Of a stretch of 64,000 nucleotides of DNA, positions 1 through 8,818 are shown one piece after another. Position numbers and translations under genes: made by a program. The stretch is from Streptomyces blattellae (GTDB lineage: Bacteria; Actinomycetota; Actinomycetes; Streptomycetales; Streptomycetaceae), in contig NZ_WJBG01000225.1 of the NCBI RefSeq assembly GCF_009709555.1, positions 62,001 through 126,000 of the forward strand. Reading direction: 5' to 3'. The notes beneath the pieces were generated by a model. The model did not search any database, was not told where the DNA came from, and saw only the letters and a program-made list of their open reading frames with translations. The number at the start of each line of letters is the position of its first letter. Position 1 is the stretch's first letter.

Positions 1-1185
1 GACCCCACGCTCCGGAACCAGATAGCGAGCCTCGCGCTGGACGACCAGGTCGCTGCCGGTGTTGGTGATGAGGACGAGCGCGCACACCGTCGAGGGGACG
101 GTGCACTCGTCGAGCGAGAAGTCGATCGGGGCGCCGTGCTGCGGAGTGAGGGTGACCGTGGCGTGCAGATCGGCGAAGGAGCGCGCCCCTTGGTAGATGG
201 TCACGAAGACGAGGATGCGCCGAAAGGCCTGTTTGTGGTCGAGGTTGACGGTGAGGTTCTCGCCGCTCGACACGGCGCCGGTGCGGTCGTCGCCGTCGAG
301 GTGGATGTACGGGGGCTGGCGCAGCGCACCGAAAGCGTTGCCCAGGGCCTGGACGACTCCCTTGCTGCCGTCGGTGAGTTCGTACAGCGCGCACAGGTCG
401 AGGTCGAGGTCGGAGTGCATGGCGACGGCACGGCCCAGCTTGCTGGCCCAGCCGGAGAACTGCTTGCGCACCTCCCAGTTGAGGTTCACGCGCATGGCAC
501 CCGAGGTGCCGCCCTGCTTGGTCAGCGACACCGAGGGCGCCGCCTTGGTCAGCGTCACCTTGCTGAGGCTGACCGGTGCCGCGGGAGGTGCCGCAGGAGG
601 GGGTGGAGGCGCGGTCACCGGGGGTGCGACGGGCGCTGCCGGAGCAGCGGCGGCCTGCTGCGGCTCGTCGACCGTGATACCGAAGTCCGTGGCGAGGCCC
701 TCCAGCCCGCTGCCGTAGCCCTGGCCGACGGCACGGAACTTCCAGGCGCCCTGGCGGCGGTAGAACTCGCCCAGCACGTAAGCGGTTTCTACCGTCGCGC
801 CCGTGCTGTCGAAGCGGGCGACCACAGTGTTCTGGGCGGCGTCGCGGACCTCGATGTAGAGATCCGGCACCTGTCCGAACGTACCGCCGTCCACGGATGC
901 GGCCAGGACCACCGTCTCGATCGCGGGCTCCACGCGCGCGAGGTCGACGAGGAGACTGTCGACCACCAGGCCGTCGGAGTCCCGTTTGCCCTCGTGGCGC
1001 ACGGCGCCCGAGGAGTGCTCCGGCTGGTTGTAGAAGACGAAGTCGGCGTCGGACCGGACCTTTCCGCCGACCAGCAGCAGCGCCGACGCGTCCGCGTCGG
1101 GCACGCCCGGGCCGGAGCGCCGGCCCAATTCGACCCGCAGCGCTGTCGTCGGCACCGGAGCATTCGATCCTTTAGGCATTGACAT
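1..1185 (-). CDS. TerD family protein with two TerD domains (partial, cut by window edge)
   Basis: TerD proteins are cytoplasmic calcium-binding proteins linked to tellurite resistance, stress and development in actinobacteria. The 395 codons in the window read without a stop and run off the left edge, so only the C-terminus is missing. The first TerD domain spans about residues 1-172 and holds DADASALLLVGG and GEFYRRQGAWKFRAVGQGY. An Ala/Pro-rich linker (about 173-203) leads to a second TerD domain starting near residue 205, with the acidic run DLDLDLCALYELTDG. The start ATG at 1185 follows a GGGGGC ribosome-binding stretch; an in-frame ATG at 1179 (MPKGSN) is an alternative. No other ter genes are visible on this side, so the partner genes, if any, lie outside the window. 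Family assignment is secure; the exact role is inferred. Confidence 0.9.
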   Translation of the reverse strand, partial: MSMPKGSNAPVPTTALRVELGRRSGPGVPDADASALLLVGGKVRSDADFVFYNQPEHSSGAVRHEGKRDSDGLVVDSLLVDLARVEPAIETVVLAASVDGGTFGQVPDLYIEVRDAAQNTVVARFDSTGATVETAYVLGEFYRRQGAWKFRAVGQGYGSGLEGLATDFGITVDEPQQAAAAPAAPVAPPVTAPPPPPAAPPAAPVSLSKVTLTKAAPSVSLTKQGGTSGAMRVNLNWEVRKQFSGWASKLGRAVAMHSDLDLDLCALYELTDGSKGVVQALGNAFGALRQPPYIHLDGDDRTGAVSSGENLTVNLDHKQAFRRILVFVTIYQGARSFADLHATVTLTPQHGAPIDFSLDECTVPSTVCALVLITNTGSDLVVQREARYLVPERGV

Positions 1186-1486
1186 GTCCGCCCCCATCAC
1201 GAGTCACCGCGCCAGGTCGTCACGCCCCGGCAGCCCATTGGGTTCTCTCTACCTACCCGACCAACCTATTCCCCGGCACGGCGAACTCCCATGAGCCGCC
1301 CATGAAGATCGCTGTACAACCGCCGGTAACCCGCTCGGAACTCGGCCTTTACGGGACCCGAACCCCGACCGCTGCCCCTTTTTGCCGAGTTCGCTCGCAT
1401 TGGGGATCCCACGTCACTGCCGACACGAAAAACAACCCTCTTATCGGTCTCCCCAACCAGCACATCGTGGGCTTAACTTATGTGCC
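1186..1486. other. Intergenic region between divergent terD-like and DUF6643 genes
   Basis: This stretch of about 300 bases separates two divergently read genes, so promoters for both must lie here. It is less GC-rich than the flanks, especially at 1410-1480. I see no convincing small gene, RNA or palindrome in it. Confidence 0.5.
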
Positions 1487-1921
1487 ATGACCTCCCCCCG
1501 CTCCACTTATGGCGGCGGCTACTACTCCGCCTCCTTCCCGGACACTCCGATCTACGACAAGCTCGTCGCCGAGCGGGGTACCCCGCAGATCGCTCCGATC
1601 CGGGTCCCCGCGGCGTACGACATGCCGGGCAGCCACCTGCCCGCGCTGCCGTCGGCGCTCCCGGCCCTCCCGGCCGCCCCGTCCCAGCCGTCCTACGGCT
1701 ACCCGCAGGCGCAGCAGCCGGCTCCGCTGCAGCAGGCACCCGCGGCCTACATTCCGCAGCAGGCGTCCGCGCCCCGCGGCTATCCCGGTCCGCAACAGCA
1801 GCAGCCGCGCCCGATGGCTCCCGGCACGGGCTACGAGGCGATGCGCCCCGCGGCTCCCCGGCCCACGCCGGCGGCCCCGTACCAGGAGCCGTACAACAAC
1901 CAGCAGTACCGCGGTTACTGA
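1487..1921 (+). CDS. DUF6643 family protein, Pro/Gln-rich
   Basis: A 144-residue protein with a conserved N-terminus (MTSPRSTYGGGYYSASFPD, then RGTPQIAPIRVPAAYD) and a low-complexity C-terminal half rich in Pro, Gln, Ala and Tyr. The N-terminal block matches the DUF6643 proteins that recur in Streptomyces; their function is unknown. The open frame extends upstream to 1382. I choose ATG 1487 because the conserved block starts there and the upstream residues look random; no strong ribosome-binding site is visible. There is no signal peptide or membrane segment. It stands alone, 42 bases before the MOSC gene. Confidence 0.8.
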   Translation: MTSPRSTYGGGYYSASFPDTPIYDKLVAERGTPQIAPIRVPAAYDMPGSHLPALPSALPALPAAPSQPSYGYPQAQQPAPLQQAPAAYIPQQASAPRGYPGPQQQQPRPMAPGTGYEAMRPAAPRPTPAAPYQEPYNNQQYRGY

Positions 1922-1963
1922 TCCTCCAGCGGGACTGTCGGTGCCGGCTGGCACGATGTCCCC

Positions 1964-2791
1964 ATGGGGAACGCGCAGCTGCAGTCGATTCATGTTCATC
2001 CGGTCAAGGCGGTCCGGGGCCAGGCGCCCCTGGAGGCCGTCGTGGAGCCCTGGGGCCTGGCCGGAGACCGACGCTGGGCGCTGATCGACGACGGGGGAAA
2101 GGTCGTCACGCAACGTCAGCAGCCACGTCTCGCGCTGGCTGCCGCCGAGCTGCTGCCCGGCGGCGGCGTCCGGCTGTCCGCACCCGGTATGGATCCGCTG
2201 ACCGTTCCCGTCCCGGAGCCCATCGGCGCGGTGACGATGGGGATCTTCCGCGACAAGGTCGACGCGTTCCCGGCCGCCGACGCCGCCGCGCACGCCTGGT
2301 GCAGTGACTACCTCGGCGCCCAGGTGCGCCTCGTGCACATGGACGCCCCGGCCACCCGCCGGCCCGTCGACCCCGAGTACGCGCTGCCGGGCGAGACCGT
2401 CACCTTCGCCGACGGCTATCCGCTGCTGCTCACCTCGGCCGCATCGCTCGACGCCCTCAACTCCCTGATCGCGCAGGGCGACCACCCGGACGAGGGCCCC
2501 CTGCCCATGAACCGCTTCCGGCCGAACGCGGTGGTGTCGGGCACCGCCGCCTGGGCCGAGGACGACTGGTCGCGCCTGGCCGTCGGCGAGGTCGTCTTCC
2601 GGGCCGCCAAGAAGTGCGGGCGCTGCGTCGTGACCACCACCGACCAGGGCACCGCCGGACGCGGCAGAGAGCCCCTCCACACCCTCGGCCGGCACCGCCG
2701 TATCGGCGGCAGGCTGGTGTTCGGACAGAACCTGGTGCCCCTGTCGCGCGGCACGATCCGGGTCGGCGACCCGGTCAGGATCCTGGACTGA
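1964..2791 (+). CDS. MOSC domain-containing protein (MOSC N-terminal beta-barrel plus MOSC)
   Basis: A 275-residue cytoplasmic protein of the MOSC (molybdenum cofactor sulfurase C-terminal) family, related to the mARC/YcbX group that handles N-hydroxylated substrates or moves sulfur with molybdenum cofactor. The N-terminal MOSC_N domain covers about residues 1-110 (SIHVHPVKAVRG, then GLAGDRRWALID). The MOSC domain follows with MNRFRPNAVVSG, and the usual conserved cysteine lies in AAKKCGRCVVTTTDQ. The length fits the family. Start ATG 1964 is followed directly by the family signature. Substrate is unknown. Confidence 0.88.
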   Translation: MGNAQLQSIHVHPVKAVRGQAPLEAVVEPWGLAGDRRWALIDDGGKVVTQRQQPRLALAAAELLPGGGVRLSAPGMDPLTVPVPEPIGAVTMGIFRDKVDAFPAADAAAHAWCSDYLGAQVRLVHMDAPATRRPVDPEYALPGETVTFADGYPLLLTSAASLDALNSLIAQGDHPDEGPLPMNRFRPNAVVSGTAAWAEDDWSRLAVGEVVFRAAKKCGRCVVTTTDQGTAGRGREPLHTLGRHRRIGGRLVFGQNLVPLSRGTIRVGDPVRILD

Positions 2792-2973
2792 GAAAGATCC
2801 GCTGCCGCGCTGCGGGCGGGAACTCGGCTCGGGGGTCGGCGCGTTGGGATGGTGGATTTCGCAAGAAGTCCATGAGAGGCCCGATCGGGGGTGATTTCAC
2901 TCTCTCTTTGACCGGGCCGCCGCCTGAAGGGCTCTGCCGGGGTTATCACGGAGCGGGAAGGGGGTGCGGGACC

Positions 2974-3579
2974 GTGCGAACCATCAGCGGACTCTGGCGC
3001 TGGCGGCACAATCCGCTGCGCCGCACGACCGATGTGGCCGAGGCCTGGGTCTCCCTGGTGGCCCTGCTGCTCATTCTGGTCGCGGCGCCCGTGGCGGGTG
3101 CCGTGATCGGCGGTGTCGCTCAGGACGCGCTCCAGCAATCGGTCCGGGAACAGCATGAGTCGCGCCACGTTGTGACGGCCACCGTGGTGCGCAAACTGAA
3201 CAGTTCCCCGCTGGACGCCGACCCCGAGATCTCGTCCACAGGGGAGATACGCAGTCGCGTTCTCGCCGACTGGACCGCCCCGGACGGCACCGCGCAGCAC
3301 GGGCCGGTCACGGCCCATCTCGAAGATCCGCAAGCAGGCGACCACTTCATGCTCTGGACGGACAGCCACGGCCGCGTCGTGCCCCGGCCCCTGGACTCCG
3401 CCACGGCCACGACGCACGCGGTCCTCGCCGGATTCGGCGCCGCCCTGATCACCGTAGGCCTGGTCGACGGCTCCCGGCGGCTGATCGTCTGGCGCATGGT
3501 CCGCCGCCGGTACGCCCGTTGGGACCAGGCCTGGGACCGGGCGGGCCCCGACTGGGGCCGGACCGGCACCGGCAGTTGA
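2974..3579 (+). CDS. Rv1733c-like membrane protein
   Basis: A 201-residue protein with two transmembrane segments, one at about residues 22-45 (VSLVALLLILVAAPVAGAV) and one near 150-172 (AVLAGFGAALITVGLV). They flank a hydrophilic, probably extracytoplasmic domain. This two-helix arrangement and the N-terminal WRWRHNPLRRTTDVAE block are typical of the Rv1733c family of mycobacteria and streptomycetes, whose function is not established. Start GTG 2974 is preceded by the purine-rich GGAAGGGGG at about 2956-2964. The C-terminus is rich in Arg, Trp and Asp. Confidence 0.8.
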   Translation: MRTISGLWRWRHNPLRRTTDVAEAWVSLVALLLILVAAPVAGAVIGGVAQDALQQSVREQHESRHVVTATVVRKLNSSPLDADPEISSTGEIRSRVLADWTAPDGTAQHGPVTAHLEDPQAGDHFMLWTDSHGRVVPRPLDSATATTHAVLAGFGAALITVGLVDGSRRLIVWRMVRRRYARWDQAWDRAGPDWGRTGTGS

Positions 3580-3741
3580 CGGCCTTCCGGCTCTGGTCAA
3601 CCCACTGCCTGCGCGCACGCTACGGTGGACCGGCCGAACTCTCTTCGGCGTCAACCCGCGCGCGCGAGCCGCAGGGGCGGCAGAAGCGCCCCGAAGGCGA
3701 ACGAGCCATCAGTACGACCGAGGTGGGGGCACAGCAACGCC

Positions 3742-6177
3742 ATGGCACAGGGCACGGTCCAGGTGACGCACACCGGCACATCGCGGTGGCGCCGCCGCAC
3801 GGGTGAGTACGCATCGCTCGCCGCCGCCCTGGAGGCCGCGGCCGACGGCGACGTCCTCACCGTCGCCCCCGGCACCTACCGGGAGAACCTCGTGGTGCAG
3901 CGGGCGGTGACCCTGCGCGGACCCGAGGGCTCCCCCGGGTCCGTCCGGATCGCGCCCGCGGACGGTGTGCCGTTGACCGTGCGTGCCTCCGCGGTCGTCC
4001 AGGACCTGCATGTGGAGGGCCAGGACGCGGCCTCGCCCGCGCTGCTCGTAGAGGAAGGCACGCCCGAGTTGTCGGACGTGCGGATCGTCACGCGGTCCGC
4101 GGCCGGCATCGAGGTGCGCGGCGGCGCCCGGCCGACGGTGCGGCGCTGCACCGTCGACAACCCGGCCGGCATCGGCATCGCCGTACTCGACGGCGGGGGC
4201 GGGGTGTTCGAGGAGTGCGAGGTCGTCGCGGCCGGCCAGTCCGGTGTCGCGGTGCGCGGGGGTGCCCACCCGCGGCTGGAGCGCTGCCGCGTCCACCACA
4301 CGTCGGGCGCGGGCCTGACGGCGACCGGGGAGAACTCGGCGCTGGAGGCCGTCGGCTGTGAGGTGTACGAGGTCCGGGGCAGCGGCGTGCAGGTCACCGG
4401 CCGGGCCACGGCGCATCTCACCGACTGCGATGTGCACCGCACCACCGCCGACGGCGTCACTCTCGACACGGACGCCGTACTGACCCTGGCCGACTGCCGC
4501 ATCCATGACATCCCGGAGAACGCGGTCGACCTGCGCTCGCGCTCGGTGCTGACGCTGACCCGCACGACGGTGCGTCAGTTCGGCCGCAACGGCCTGTCGG
4601 TGTGGGACCCGGGCACCCGCGTGGACGCCAACCAGTGCGAGATCTTCGACAGCACCGGCGACTATCCAGCGGTATGGGTCAGCGACGGCGCCACCGCGGT
4701 CCTCGACTCCTGCCGGGTGCACGACGTACCGGACGCGCTGTTCGTCCTGGACCGCGGCTCCCGCGCGGACGTCGTCGACAGCGACATCTCCCAGGTGCGC
4801 AACACGGCCGTCTCGGTGAGTGACGGGGCCACCGCGCAGCTCGACGACTGCCGCATCCGGGACGCGGCGACGGGCGCCTGGTTCCGTGACCACGGCAGCG
4901 GCGGCACCCTCAACGGCTGCACGCTGGACGGCATGCAGACCGGCGTGATCGTCACCAAGGGCGCCGATCCCACCATCGAGCGGTGCACGGTCGGCTCCCC
5001 CGCGGAAGCCGGCTTCTATGTGTCGGCGGGCGGCCGTGGCAGCTTCCTGAACTGCCGGGTGACGGGCAGCGGCGGCTACGGCTTCCATGTGATCGACGGC
5101 TGCCGTACGACGCTGAAGAAGTGCCGTACGGAGCGGTGCGCGCGCGGCGGGTACGAGTTCGCCGACGCCGGCCCGGAGGCGGGCGGCGCCGGTCCGGTCG
5201 TGGAGGACTGCAACAGCGACGAGAGCGGGAGCTTCACGCCGCCCGCGGCGCGGGAGACGGTGGTGCAGACGGTCAGTCAGTCGCCGGGCCTGCTGGGGGC
5301 GATCCCGGGGCAGCGCACCACCGAGCAGGAGCCGCTGATCGCCGCCACCCGGTCCGAGGAGCCGAGGCGGACCTCGAAGGCCGTCCTCGGTGAACTGGAC
5401 GCGCTGGTCGGCCTGGACAGCGTCAAGCGCGAGGTGCGGGCGCTGACCGACATGATCGAGGTGGGCCGGCGCCGTCAGCAGGCGGGCCTCAAGGCGGCGT
5501 CCGTCAAACGCCACTTGGTCTTCACCGGCTCCCCCGGCACCGGCAAGACCACCGTGGCCCGTCTCTACGGCGAGATCCTGGCCTCGCTCGGCGTCCTGGA
5601 GAAGGGCCATCTCGTCGAGGTGTCCCGCGTCGACCTGGTCGGCGAGCACATCGGCTCCACGGCGATCCGCACCCAGGAGGCCTTCGACCGGGCCCGCGGG
5701 GGTGTGCTGTTCATCGACGAGGCGTACGCGCTGTCGCCGGAGGACTCGGGCCGGGACTTCGGCAAGGAGGCCATCGACACACTGGTGAAGCTGATGGAGG
5801 ACCACCGGGACGCGGTCGTGGTGATCGTCGCGGGCTACACGGCCGAGATGGAACGCTTCCTGTCCGTCAACCCGGGCGTGGCCTCCCGCTTCTCGCGGAC
5901 CATCACCTTCAGCGACTACAACCCCGAAGAACTCCTGCGCATCGTGGAGCAGCAGGCCGAGGAACACGAGTACCGGCTGGCACCGGGCGCCTCGGAGGCC
6001 GTGCTGAAGTACTTCACCACGCTCCCCAAGGGCCCCGCCTTCGGCAACGGCCGTACCGCACGCCAGACCTTCGAGGCGATGGTGGAGCGGCACGCGAGCC
6101 GGGTCGCGCAGTTCGAGGAACCGAGCACGGACGACCTGACGCTTCTCTACGCCGGGGACCTGCCCGACTCGCCCTGA
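3742..6177 (+). CDS. Right-handed beta-helix repeat protein fused to a CbxX/CfqX-type AAA+ ATPase
   Basis: An 811-residue two-part protein. About residues 1-500 form a NosD/pectate-lyase-like right-handed beta-helix, built from many turns of the type CRIHDIPENAVDLRSRSVLT and CEVYEVRGSGVQVTG. Residues from about 545 onward are a single AAA+ ATPase of the CbbX/SpoVK/EccA group: Walker A GSPGTGKTT at 596-604, Walker B VLFIDEAYAL at about 655-664, and a C-terminal helical lid. Start ATG 3742 opens MAQGTVQVTHTG and lies about 13 bases after GAGGTGGGGG. I see no signal peptide or membrane helix, so it probably acts in the cytoplasm. EccA proteins drive type VII secretion, but no esx or ecc genes are in the window. 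The fusion suggests that the helix binds a partner or polymer that the ATPase remodels; this is inference. Confidence 0.87.
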   Translation: MAQGTVQVTHTGTSRWRRRTGEYASLAAALEAAADGDVLTVAPGTYRENLVVQRAVTLRGPEGSPGSVRIAPADGVPLTVRASAVVQDLHVEGQDAASPALLVEEGTPELSDVRIVTRSAAGIEVRGGARPTVRRCTVDNPAGIGIAVLDGGGGVFEECEVVAAGQSGVAVRGGAHPRLERCRVHHTSGAGLTATGENSALEAVGCEVYEVRGSGVQVTGRATAHLTDCDVHRTTADGVTLDTDAVLTLADCRIHDIPENAVDLRSRSVLTLTRTTVRQFGRNGLSVWDPGTRVDANQCEIFDSTGDYPAVWVSDGATAVLDSCRVHDVPDALFVLDRGSRADVVDSDISQVRNTAVSVSDGATAQLDDCRIRDAATGAWFRDHGSGGTLNGCTLDGMQTGVIVTKGADPTIERCTVGSPAEAGFYVSAGGRGSFLNCRVTGSGGYGFHVIDGCRTTLKKCRTERCARGGYEFADAGPEAGGAGPVVEDCNSDESGSFTPPAARETVVQTVSQSPGLLGAIPGQRTTEQEPLIAATRSEEPRRTSKAVLGELDALVGLDSVKREVRALTDMIEVGRRRQQAGLKAASVKRHLVFTGSPGTGKTTVARLYGEILASLGVLEKGHLVEVSRVDLVGEHIGSTAIRTQEAFDRARGGVLFIDEAYALSPEDSGRDFGKEAIDTLVKLMEDHRDAVVVIVAGYTAEMERFLSVNPGVASRFSRTITFSDYNPEELLRIVEQQAEEHEYRLAPGASEAVLKYFTTLPKGPAFGNGRTARQTFEAMVERHASRVAQFEEPSTDDLTLLYAGDLPDSP

Positions 6178-8489
6178 GTCTCGCCCTTCCGGCGCGGTGC
6201 GGGCAGCTCCGGCCGCAGCCGGGCCAGCAGCCGCTCGCGTTCCTCCGCGAACGCCGGGTCGGCCTGGTAGTCGGAGTGGCCGAGGATGGGGGCGGGCAGC
6301 GGATGCGTGTCCGTGCGGCCGTAGGCGAGGGGGTCGTCGAGGGCGTCGCGGTCCACTTCGGGGCCGCAGTCGCCGGCCAGGCGCACCGGGCCGCCGATCG
6401 GATCGGTGAGCCGGTAGAGGTTGCGCCAGCAGTCGACATCGTGGTGCAGGGAGCTGAGGGCGGCCGGGCCGAAGTGGGCGGGGAACCAGCGGCCGTAGAG
6501 GCGTTCGAGGGGTGAGCCGTACGTCAGCAGGGCGACCCGCTTGCGTGCGGACGGTGTGAGCTGCCAGGCCGCGGCGGCGGCGAGCACGCTGCCCTGGGAG
6601 TGGCCGGAGATGACGAGCCGTCCGCCGGTGGCGCGGGTCCAGGTCGCCATGCGCCAGGTCAGGTCGGGCACGGCACGCTCGGCGTAGCAGGGCGGGGCGA
6701 AGGGGTGGGCGGCGCGCGGCCAGAAGGTGCCGACGTCCCACAGGATGCCGATGGTCCGCCGGGCTGAGGCGTCCTTGTAGGCACGCCGGCCCCAGGTGAC
6801 GAACAGTATGAAGCCGAGGCTGATCAGCCAGGAGCCCAGTGCCTGTGCCGTTTCGGCGGCGCTGTGGAGGAAGGCGGGCGCCGGCTCGGTGGCCGCGCTG
6901 GGCACCTTGTCGCTCACCATGGCACCGACGAGTGCTCCGGCGCCCAGGAGCAGCGTCGTGGTGGAGAGGACGGCCACGAGGAGCGGCGCGCGGTCGGTGA
7001 GCGTGGCCATGGCGCGGGCGTTCGCGATACGGCGGGTGCGGGTGGGGTCCTGGGGGTCGTCCGGGTGGTCGGGGCGCACCGCGCGCAACTCGGTGCGGCA
7101 CAGCCGCCAGGTGCGCCACGCCAGCACGCCGCAGAACACCAGCAGGACGATGAGCAGCGGCGGGATGACGGACGACTGCCAGGTCAGCAGGACCGGTGGT
7201 CCGGGGATGGACGCGCGCGTACCGTCCAGCCAGTCCGCCGCCCGCTGCGACAGGCCGCCGGACATCACCCCGCCCAGTGCGCAGGCCAGCATGGCGACGG
7301 CGGGGCCGCCGAAGCCGCCCATCGCGGCGCGGGGGTCGGGGTGGCTGCGGTACAGCAGGTGGGCGACCATGGCCAGGACGATGACGAGCAGGCCCTGGAG
7401 CAGGGCGATGCCGCCGAAGGCCGCGTCGCCCGGCAGCCGGCCCTCCGACACCCAGCCCGGCCGGTCCCAACCGGCGTACACCATGGCGAGGACGAGCAGG
7501 ACGAGCGCCGCGAGCGGCAGCCGTCGTACGAGGTGCTCGTCGAGTTCCTGGTCGAGACGGTTCTCGCTGCGGCCCCGGCGGCAGACCACCCACAGCACGA
7601 CGGCCGCCCCGGCGGCAAGCGCCGCCGTCAGGAGCCACCCCAGGGTGTCGAGCAGTGCGGGACCGCCGGGCCCGCGGTCGAAGCGCGCCGCCGCCGAGCC
7701 GACCGCCGCGGCGACCGTCAGCAGGCCCGCCGCGGTGTGCGCGGCCCGCAGCCGGGCCACCAGGCGCCGCCCGTACCAGAAGCCGGGCCGCCCGAGGGCG
7801 GTGCGGCTGGTGTCCTCGTCGGGCTCGACGGGGCGGAGGATCGGCTGCTGGGACTCGTACGCGCTCCAGGTGCGGCGGGAGAGGTACCACAGCAGGCCGG
7901 TGAGCGCGGCGGGCACCAGGGCGGGGAGCGCGAGCCGGCGTCCGGGCGCGCTCCACCAGCCGCCGTCCACCGGTGACAGGAAGCCCAGCCAGGAGTGGCG
8001 TTCGGCGCACGCGCGCGTGCCCGCGCACTGCCATGCCGTCAGGTCGAGGGCGACCTCGCACACGGCCGCGACGAGCAGCACCGTCAGCGTCAGTCCGGCG
8101 AGCCGCACCAGCAGCCCGTACAGCCGCACCTTGCGGTCGTGGCCCCGGGCCCTGGGCCGCATCCAGTGGGCGAGGTTGACCACCATGAACGGCAGCAACA
8201 GCAGCCAGAGGGCGCGTGCGCTGTTGCCGGAGGTGAGGTTGGACCAGACGTAGGCCTCGGGCACCGGTTCGTCGGGGTGGTCGCGGGGGCTGGTCTCCGC
8301 GTCGGCGTGGTCGGCACGCCGGAAGACGGCTGCCGTGTCGTCGCCGGTGATCCGCACCGTCCGCGGGTCGTCCAGCATCTTCTCGGGCGTGGCGCCGCCG
8401 ACTCCATGGACCAGGAGTTCCAGGGCGATGCCGGGTTCCTTGGGCTTCTGGGCGGGTCCGTCCGCCCCGTCGGACAAGACACGTTCCAC
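6147..8489 (-). CDS. Polytopic membrane protein with alpha/beta-hydrolase (lipase-like) halves
   Basis: A 780-residue protein convergent with the AAA+ gene; the two 3' ends overlap by 31 bases. Residues 28-32 are HGVGG, an oxyanion-type loop next to the first hydrolase strand. The C-terminal part carries the nucleophile elbow GHSQG, with Ser near residue 631, followed by LLTYGSPLERLYGRWFP, which is typical of class-3 lipase or esterase folds. Between them lie roughly eight to ten membrane segments, for example LWLLLLPFMVVNLAHW and GIALLQGLLVIVLAMVAHLL. A hydrolase fold therefore appears split by a membrane domain. Start GTG 8489 sits 9 bases after GGGGGAA. The substrate is unknown; lipid or ester hydrolysis at the membrane is the likely chemistry. 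Confidence 0.8.
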   Translation of the reverse strand: MERVLSDGADGPAQKPKEPGIALELLVHGVGGATPEKMLDDPRTVRITGDDTAAVFRRADHADAETSPRDHPDEPVPEAYVWSNLTSGNSARALWLLLLPFMVVNLAHWMRPRARGHDRKVRLYGLLVRLAGLTLTVLLVAAVCEVALDLTAWQCAGTRACAERHSWLGFLSPVDGGWWSAPGRRLALPALVPAALTGLLWYLSRRTWSAYESQQPILRPVEPDEDTSRTALGRPGFWYGRRLVARLRAAHTAAGLLTVAAAVGSAAARFDRGPGGPALLDTLGWLLTAALAAGAAVVLWVVCRRGRSENRLDQELDEHLVRRLPLAALVLLVLAMVYAGWDRPGWVSEGRLPGDAAFGGIALLQGLLVIVLAMVAHLLYRSHPDPRAAMGGFGGPAVAMLACALGGVMSGGLSQRAADWLDGTRASIPGPPVLLTWQSSVIPPLLIVLLVFCGVLAWRTWRLCRTELRAVRPDHPDDPQDPTRTRRIANARAMATLTDRAPLLVAVLSTTTLLLGAGALVGAMVSDKVPSAATEPAPAFLHSAAETAQALGSWLISLGFILFVTWGRRAYKDASARRTIGILWDVGTFWPRAAHPFAPPCYAERAVPDLTWRMATWTRATGGRLVISGHSQGSVLAAAAAWQLTPSARKRVALLTYGSPLERLYGRWFPAHFGPAALSSLHHDVDCWRNLYRLTDPIGGPVRLAGDCGPEVDRDALDDPLAYGRTDTHPLPAPILGHSDYQADPAFAEERERLLARLRPELPAPRRKGETQGESGRSPA

Positions 8490-8818
8490 TGTTCTCGCAC
8501 TTCCCCCGTGACGCGCCGTCGGCTTCTGTCCGTGCGGGCGTAAGGATCTCCGCTCCGCGGAGGCCGCACACCTCTTGTCACCGAATCTCCCCGATCCGGG
8601 TGACAGAAGGACAACGGATGGTGCACGAGTGACATGCGTGCGACAGGACAGTCGGTGGCACTCCCCGCGCCGACCCGTGCAAGGATGGGTGATCCGCGGC
8701 TCGGACCGGGGAGAATGTGCTTGTCGACGGGTCCCACGGGCGCGAGCGGAGTCGAGAGCTGGGGGTGGGTGTGCGGGGCGTGTCGGACGGCACTTGGACG
8801 AAAGGAACCGAAGCGCAC

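Noticed and set aside
3709..8571. A 1620-codon open frame on the minus strand
   Set aside because: It overlaps two well-supported genes in other frames, is Arg/Pro/Gly-rich without any domain, and reflects the scarcity of stops in high-GC DNA.
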